Part shown: positions 56,904 through 64,000 of the stretch, in pieces
Layout of the letters: each line of letters starts with the position of its first letter
How positions within the stretch are numbered: the first letter of the stretch is position 1
Assembly: GCA_963932465.1 (NCBI GenBank)
Contig: OZ010798.1
Span: 16,786,981-16,850,980, forward strand
Origin: Maratus speciosus
Lineage: Eukaryota; Arthropoda; Arachnida; Araneae; Salticidae
Length of the DNA: 64,000 nt
Reading direction: 5' to 3'
Notes under the pieces: generated by a model
What the model was told of the DNA's origin: nothing
The model's input: only the letters and a program-made list of their open reading frames with translations
Databases searched by the model: none
Program-made: the position numbers and the translations under genes

Positions 56904-58169
56904 TAGGGTGTCAACGATTTAAATCATGATTTAAATCAAGTGATTTAAAAAAAAATCATTGATTAAAATCAAAAATTTCCTAAATGTTTAAAATGACATA
57001 AAAAAGTATTCAAATCTTAGATGAACATAATTTGTAAAGTTTCTACAGGTATTGTGACTTATGAATACACAAAACAAAGCTTTAAATAATTGTTTCTAAG
57101 CGTAATTCCTGAGTATTGTGAAAAATTTAAGTACAGTAAGTTTGTAAAAAGCATGGTTTTTATCAAACAAACAAAAAAAGCATTTAATTTTAAAATGATA
57201 TTTAAATCTAATATAACTTACAATGTCATAATTTCCTTTTAATAATCGAGTTATTCATTCTTTTATATACAATAAACATAGCAATAGAGTGTCAATGATT
57301 TTAATCAATTGATTAAATCAGATAATAAAATAACATATTTTCTGATTTTTTAAAATGGTGTGAAAAAGCATTATAATCAGTAATGAAAATGATGTATAAT
57401 GTTTATAAGATAATTTAATTGCTGGATAAATAAAAGAAGCTCTTTTAAAAAATAAAATTGTTTTAAATATTTTAAATAAGTTATTTCTTTAAAAATTGAC
57501 GAAGTTTTTATTATAAAACTATATTTTATTTAAGTGGATATTTTATAGTTTCTACATATGTTTTCATAACTTCTTTTGATTAGTTAAATTATTCCTTCTA
57601 CTATATAAAATAAGTTCAATCTATTATTTTCTGTTGATAAATGAGTTAGAAGAATTTCTGTGTAAAATTACTAGCTGCTTTATCAATTTATCAAACTATT
57701 TGTCACTTTTTTCAACCACTTTTTCAAAAATGTAGATTGTGTTCTTAATTAAACAGTTAATTGTTTAATAATTAAAAATTTAATCTGTATCATCAATTTA
57801 AAATTAAATGCAATTTATCAATAACTTAAAAATATAAGCAGTATTTAATATTGGTTTATATAATTATAACAAAATATTAATGCACATAATGTTGTATGTT
57901 ACTAAAGAAATTTTTAATTTGCAGTTTTTTGTAATTTCTATAATTACATAATTAAAATTTTATTAATTAAAGCAAAAAAACATAGATTATGTTAGTAATT
58001 GGTGGGTTATTCATTTTTGAAATGCTTAATTCTTAGTAGATGTTTAATATTTTAACACAAAGAAAAAAATAAATAAAAATCCGATTTAAATAAAAAAAAT
58101 CTGATTTAAATAAAAAAAATCAGATTTTTTTTATTTTTTTAAAAAAAACATGATTTTTTTTACACCCTA
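56904..58169. mobile_element. hAT-like element inside the P-element-like transposon
   Basis: Ends TAGGGTGT and ACACCCTA with perfect 8-bp duplication CCGTAAAT (56896-56903, 58170-58177). Subterminal GATTTAAATCA repeats near the left end and CTGATTT/AAATCAGA near the right. No transposase. Confidence 0.75.
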
Positions 58170-58439
58170 CCGTAAATATATAAAACATGAGCGGTGTAAA
58201 TAATAATAATCAAATTAAAGATATGCAAATTTAATATAGTAACACAATACTCTTTTTGAAGTATTGAACATTTTATTGATTTTTTTAAATACTGAATAAT
58301 AATATAAATGAGCAAATGATTTATAATCATTAAGCATAAGAAATTTGGCATCTCAAAAACACGGATCATTATATATTTATATATTGAATTGATACGTTCA
58401 ACTTAAATATATGTATGAAAATAACATTAAAAGCTCAAT

Positions 58440-59480
58440 GATTAAATTTATATAAAAGTGATTGTTTATATGCACATTGGTCACACATGTATACATAATC
58501 CTTAAGGATTATTTTAATATTTTGGCAGAATTTTTTAAAACTGAATAACAATATAATTAATGTCAATAATAATATACATTAACAAATGAATTTATCATTA
58601 ATAATAAGACGAAATGGAACCGCTTTAAAAGTCCAGAGGGGAAAAAATATTAGCAAATAATTTCAACACAAATGCATTTTCATATTTTTCAAGCGAATGC
58701 GTAAAATTTAAGTAATATTGAAGGCTTATATTATATCAATGCCAACAGTAATTTACATTAACAAATGAATCTCTCTTTAAAAGTACAGGGAATAAAGTAT
58801 TGAACGGGTAATCTTTATCTAATTCATTTTCATATTTCTCAAATGAATATGTAAAATTTAAGTAACAATGACAGCTTATATATACATTGCACACGAAGCA
58901 AGCACACATATACATTTATATAGAATCTATAATGATTTTTTTTTAAACTTGCTTTGTAAATTTATAGAAATTTTTATACTGGATAATAATATAATTAATG
59001 CTAATAATAATATACATGAAAAAAAGAATTGATAATAATAAGTAAAATGAATAAATAATGAATATAATTTTTCTCTGTTTAAAATCACAGAGAAAAAAAG
59101 ATACTGAATTCAAATCAAATACATTTTTATATTTCTCAAGTGAATGCGTAAAATTTAAATAATAATGATTGTATGTATGTATACATTGCACACAATGTTT
59201 GCATGCGCAGATGAATACTTTTATGCATAATTCGTAAGGATTTTTTAAGAGTAGCGTTTAAATTTTTTTCTGGAATATATAAGATGAGTATAGTATATAT
59301 TTACAGATAAATTTATAATCATTAGTATTGATGATCTGGAATCTCGAAAACATAGAGAAAATTGTAATGAATAAATAAATACGTTCAACTTAAATATATT
59401 TAAATGATTTTCAAGTGAATGCGTGACATTTAAATAAAAATTATTGTTTGTATGTGCATTATATACAATATTTCTATACA
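58440..59480. repeat. Degenerate internal repeats of the P-element-like transposon
   Basis: A motif like GAATGCGTAAAATTTAA followed by a run ending in TACATTGCACAC-like sequence recurs at about 58690, 58845, 59145 and 59420, spaced 150-290 bp. The minus-strand frames 58943-59191 and 59245-59565 share NFTHSLE only because of this repeat. Confidence 0.55.
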
Positions 59481-59954
59481 CACATGTATACATAGTTTCC
59501 AACCTCACAATTTTTTTAATACCAATATTTTTATGCAAAAATACTTGTTTTATACACTCACACAATTTCTGTAATTAAATAAAGGATCATTTTTGTAATT
59601 TACTGGTATTAAAAAAAATCAGGAGATTGGCAACTATGTGTATGTATATATTTATGCATAATCCATAATGAATAATATATATGAACAATTTTTTTTATAA
59701 TCGTTAATAAATATGACCTGGGATATCAAAAACGCAATGAAAAACTCTTTAATAAATACGTTCAACATAAATATATTGGCATGTTTTAATGAAGTTCGAA
59801 TTGTATTTGTTATAACGGTTTTAATATCTTGTGTTTTGTCAAGTATTATATATTATTTTACTTAAGTATTTAGACATATACAAATGATATTTGCACATAT
59901 TTGTGTGTTTTTAGAGATGTAAATAATATAAACATATTTCATAATTATTGAAAT

Positions 59955-62766
59955 TTAACTATTTAACTTCTTAATTTTTCGCACATATTTCTCTTGCTGT
60001 ATTTTATCATTGCATTGTTTGGAATAATTATTTAAACAGATATTTGCAAACGTCTCAATAATTTTTTGGTCTTTTTCATGAAAGTTAATGTTGCATTCTA
60101 AACATTTTTCGTTTTCTAAAATACAACTCATTTCTATACCAAGCTTTGAAAGTTCAACAAATACAGAAAATTGATTATTACTTTGTATAAATTTACTTTC
60201 ATATTCTTTTGAAACAAGGCTTTTAAATACAATAAATGATATGCTTAAAATATCTACTACTGTAGATGAAGGAAATTTCAACCCTCCCCTATTTAATTCC
60301 TTTAGGTAACTATAATCTTCATCCTCGATTACTAGATCCATTGAATCATTTGAAATAAACATTTGTGTACAAGTTTTGCATGATAGATTTAATTTTTTTG
60401 CACAGTATCCACCTATATATACTAAAACTTTAATGTCATTATCTAAAAGGTTATCATTATCTAAATTTTCCAAAATTATCTCAAATGGTGATATATCAAC
60501 ATTTCCAGTTACAGTTTTAGTTGTATGAATTGATACAAAGTCTTTTATGGCAATTTCCCCGTTTGTATCGGAATGGCATTTTAAAACGCTTTTTATTCTA
60601 AGTTTTTTTTCTGCTTCTAAAATCTGCTGCACAGATATAAAATAATTTGACCCAGCTATTTCTCTATATTGACCAAACCGACCTTCTAAATTATCTGTCT
60701 GAAATTTCCCGGTTAATACATATTTTGCTTTAAGTTCGGTTAGAATATATTTTATTAATTCGATCATTGTGTTAGTAGTATGGTGCAGGGCGAAGAAAGT
60801 TTCTGAGGACAAACATCCGTGTCTTGGTTTTTGATTTAAATTTTCCCATGATTTAATCCATTTTGAAAAATTTTCTAAATATTCTAATCTCTTGTCATTT
60901 AATGAATTAAATGGCATTGCTTCATCAAGGCGCTTATTAAAACCTTTTTTCGGATGCTTAATATTCATCATCTCCCACCAGTTACAAATTTCATCAATGA
61001 AAGTTGCTGTTGTTGCATTACTGAGCGTTATTAAGATCGTTGGAAAATTCTTTTAAAGCAACAGAATTTGTTTTATCAAATATTTTTAATGCTAAATTAA
61101 CATTTTGTTTTTCTATGCTACTTGGATAGAGAGCTTTGTTATTTAATTTAGGGGCAATTTTCAAAACAGAATCTTTTTCTTTATAATAAATGTCCTCCAG
61201 ATTAACAAAAGATGCAGTTAGAATTTCTTCATAGTTTTGGGGATTAGGGTAATAAAATGTTTTTTCAGTTTGGGAAATCCAATTATTTCTTAAACTTTTA
61301 ATTATATGAACTGAATCAAACAACAAAAACAATTTTTGCTAAGGATTAAAGGGGTGTGGGATGAAATTTTTTAATTGCTTGTCTCCTGATAATTCTGCAT
61401 ACATATTTCTATTAATTCGGTTATTATCCGATATTAAAGAGATTACTCTAAAACCTATATTTTCCATTAAATACAAGACATCTTTAGTCATTTTCAAAAG
61501 TTCATCTGCATTTAAATTTCTGACAGGTATTAGTGCAATAACTTCTTTATCGTCAGAAAATAAATATGTGTACATAAATGCTTGAACAGTAGTTGCGCGA
61601 TCACAAACATCCTTATTATTTGCAAAACCAGTAACTTTTCTGGATTTATAACAAATATTAGATTTAATAAAGATTTCATCTAATGATATATTACCTATTT
61701 TACTATTTTCACTTAGAGTATCGAATTTCCCCTTTAAATAAGTTTTATTTTCTACGGTTGAAATTCCTGGAGTTACATTTAAATCAACAGATATTCTCTT
61801 TAAATGCTTTAATGATGGCAAGTAAATCAGTTTAGATTTCGATAAAAATAAATAACATGTTGTTGACCGAATATACAAACAAAATGCAAATACCATCAAG
61901 TCACTGCTAGAATTTCGACCATGAATAGACTTATTTGCCAAAACCATCTGCTCAAGAATAAATTTTAAAGATTCATAATTTTCCTTATTATGGTTTTCAT
62001 TTACAAAACATTTCCAAGACTCTATTGCTTTAGTGTAATTGTCTTTTTCTGTAGGGATGGGTTCTGATAAATTATAATTTTTGGCTATCGACAATATATT
62101 CATTAATTCCCCCCAAGAACTTAAAATATCATTTTTAAGAATAGGAAAAATATTATTTATTATTTTCTTACCTGTATAAAATGTTACCTTTAAATGATGA
62201 TCAATTTTGATTGATTTTTCGATTTCGATGTATCCATTACACTTGAGAAACATTAAATGTATACTATTATCACCAAAGTAAATATTAATTTTGTTGTTAT
62301 TTAAAAATTCATCAATACAACTTTTCTTTTTTTCCAGTTCTTCGTTCATTTCTTCGAACGAATTGATTTTATTGTCAGCTAAAAATTTGTTGAGGTCTTC
62401 GTCATCTAACTCTTCCATTTTTCTTTTTCGTTTAAGTGTTACATCTCTAACTGGCGTAACTTTCAACAGGTATGCTGGCAAGTCCGGGAAAATCATTGGG
62501 AATGCACCCTCAGCCAATTTTGGGTATTTTCTTGGGTATTCCATCACCTTTCCATTTGTTGATGTTATTTTGTCTGTATAAATAACTGACTATTTCTCGA
62601 AGTGTTTTATACACACTACACTATCCTGATTTGGTACAAAGTCTCTGGGAATCGATTTAATAGATTTTCTTCTCAATTCTTCATCATTTTTGGGGAAACG
62701 GAAACAAGTAACACATTCCCCATGTTTATTTGATGTACATTTCGGCACACAACAATAACGTGGCAT
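59955..62766 (-). pseudogene. THAP-domain P-element-like transposase, pseudogene
   Basis: Reads from an ATG at 62764-62766. Residues 1-58 form a THAP C2CH zinc finger (C6, C10, C52, H55; CFRFPKNDEE; VCIKHFE), cut by TAG at 62590-62592. In the same frame the AVPTIF-like motif (GAFPMIFPDLPAYL) and the RNase H-like core follow (LDEIFIKS, LISDNNRINRNMY), to a second TAG at 61339-61341. LFDSVHIIKSLRNNW continues in frame to 61018. A frameshift near 61015 leads into 59955-60971 with NIKHPKKGFNKRL, GRFGQYREIAGSNYF and VYIGGYCAKKLN, all typical of P-element/THAP9 transposases. Two stops and a frameshift make it non-functional. The THAP finger would have bound subterminal DNA. Confidence 0.85.
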
Positions 62767-63231
62767 TTTGAATTTCTCGAGATAAAAACAGTTTTACATC
62801 TTCAAACACTTTTATAGCTTAGTATATTGTGTAGGGGTGAATGTTTAACAATAATAACTCAGAAAATATCTTGAAATCTGTAAACTATGGAGCATTTTAA
62901 AGATATCCACCCTCCAACGAAAGCACATCCCTTTGGAATGAGATACAAGGGGTGAGACATCCTGAAAATTGACCTCTTCTCCTCTCCCTCCTTCGGTCAC
63001 GTGATTCCTGATGAGATTTCAAGCTGTCTTAGCCCGGTATTCAAGAAAGACCTGGCCCGACACGGGCCTTTGATATTTTCACAGTTCACCGCCCGGCCAG
63101 GTCCGGCCCGTACCAAAATCAGCGAAAACAGCACTGGCCCGGCTCATGAAAAAATCAATTAAATTAACCAGTCAATTAAATTATATAAATCAGTATGGGC
63201 CTCGGGAAAGCCCGGGCACATGCAGACTCTA

Positions 63232-63734
63232 AAAGAGGAAATATAACTTAAATTTTGTTTTAGGATTTATTTAAATATTAATTTTAAAAATATTAAAATA
63301 TAAATTTAAAAAAATGATGCAACTTATTTAAAAAAATCATATGTTCAATAATAATTTTTTTTTTTTTTCAAATTTGCCCAAACAAAATTAATTTAAATTA
63401 ATCAAAAGAGACAAGTTCTAAGTTTGCACCTTTTTCTTTACCAATTCTTGACTTATAACAATTTAAAGACAAGAAATTGTGAAAAAGAAATACCACCATG
63501 CAGAAAAACGCCTCTTAAACAAAGATTGTCTCCTTAAAAAAAAGTTTAAATATCTTTTTAAAAGTTGCAGGTGAGTAAAGTAACTCCTTACTGTAGCTTA
63601 AACTTCTGATTGAGTTTTAACTTTTGCCCTTTCAACCTTCTTTCTTTACTATTTAAATGTCTGTCAGTTGATTTAAAGCAAGGCTTTTTCCAACATCCGA
63701 TTAAGGGTGTATTCCAATCCAAACTGCTTAGTTT
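63232..63734. other. Intergenic, AT-rich, no gene seen
   Basis: Homopolymer-rich sequence outside the P-element-like right end. Confidence 0.5.
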
Positions 63735-64000
63735 CTGATTTATTTTTAAATTCATTTTTGTTCTCAAACGCATGAAACTGGCAAATTCCTTTATTTAGAA
63801 ACTACATAATGTGCCGTGCTTGTCTATTTTTGGATAAATGGAGAAAATATTGTAAAAAATGCTGTCAAAGTTGGCATTTTGAACCGAATTTACCGAAGCG
63901 GGAGATCTGGGAATGAAAAAAATGGTCATTCTGCGAAAATAATTGTTTAAAAATCAAATTCTAATTAATTGAGCGAAAAATGAAATCACATGGCCTCTTA
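63735..64000. repeat. Diverged copy of the 3.07-3.37 kb repeat, cut by the window end
   Basis: Shares the order GCATGAAAC, AGAAACTA, TGTCAAAGT(G/T)GGC and CCGAATTTACCG/CCAAATTTCCG with the interior of the MITE at 3020-3457. Confidence 0.55.

Larger units (their letters stand above)
56463..63231 (-). mobile_element. P-element-like transposon, degenerate
   Basis: Imperfect TIRs (TAGAGGTTTGCATGGGCC and, complemented, TAGAGTCTGCATGTGCCC), each followed inward by a GC-rich subterminal zone packed with GGCCCG/CGGGCC motifs (56475-56570 and 63030-63215). Encloses a THAP/P-element transposase pseudogene on the minus strand and a hAT-like insertion. The expected 8-bp target duplication is not evident (TTAATGAG left, AAAGAGGA right). 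Confidence 0.7.

Noticed and set aside
61333..61341. Readthrough (TAG CAA) in the P-element-like transposase
   Set aside because: The third codon does not fit the UAG-CAR-YYA type context, and the gene also has another TAG and a frameshift, so decay is the simpler reading.

Overview
The window looks like AT-rich, transposon-dense nuclear DNA from an animal, most likely an arthropod. The evidence is GT-AG introns, a Ty1/copia element primed by half of an initiator tRNA, and Helitron, P-element-like, Tc1/mariner or pogo-like, hAT-like, TTAA-type and CACTA-type elements, tRNA-derived SINE pieces and many microsatellites. I cannot name the species from sequence alone.

Layout. 1-1429 (minus): broken N-terminal part of a Helitron Rep/helicase gene. 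1.6-5.6 kb: two tRNA-like SINE fragments, a head-to-head 29-bp minisatellite and two TTAA-flanked miniature elements. 5.6-7.1 kb: compound palindromic repeat. 7140-15599: nearly intact 8.46-kb Ty1/copia retrotransposon with two LTRs, a primer-binding site, a polypurine tract and one Gag-PR-IN-RT-RH frame interrupted only by a UGA followed by CUAG. 16.4-20.8 kb: TA-flanked element carrying a nested CACTA-type element and a TTAA-type MITE. 25.7-33.2 kb: second compound palindrome, two 30-bp minisatellite arrays (one inside a hAT-like element) and a pogo-like element with another element nested in it. 37.3-40.2 kb: degenerate ~300-bp tandem array. 40.2-42.5 kb: second copy of the TA-flanked family, which supplies the empty sites for the 16-20 kb insertions. 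42.8-45.4 kb: nested Tc1-like element, then a TIR element with ~145-bp tandem units that carry CTCF-like motifs. 45668-49630: the one convincing host-type gene, a five-exon SWIM zinc-finger gene (ZSWIM/MULE-derived type), cut off at its 5' end. 49.6-55.4 kb: more nested elements. 56463-63231: 6.8-kb P-element-like transposon (minus) with a THAP-domain transposase pseudogene and a hAT-like passenger.

Apart from the SWIM gene, nearly everything recognisable is mobile DNA. The most notable points are the copia stop codon in a known readthrough context exactly between integrase and reverse transcriptase, and a set of nested insertions whose target-site duplications can be proved because paired family members in the same window keep the empty sites.
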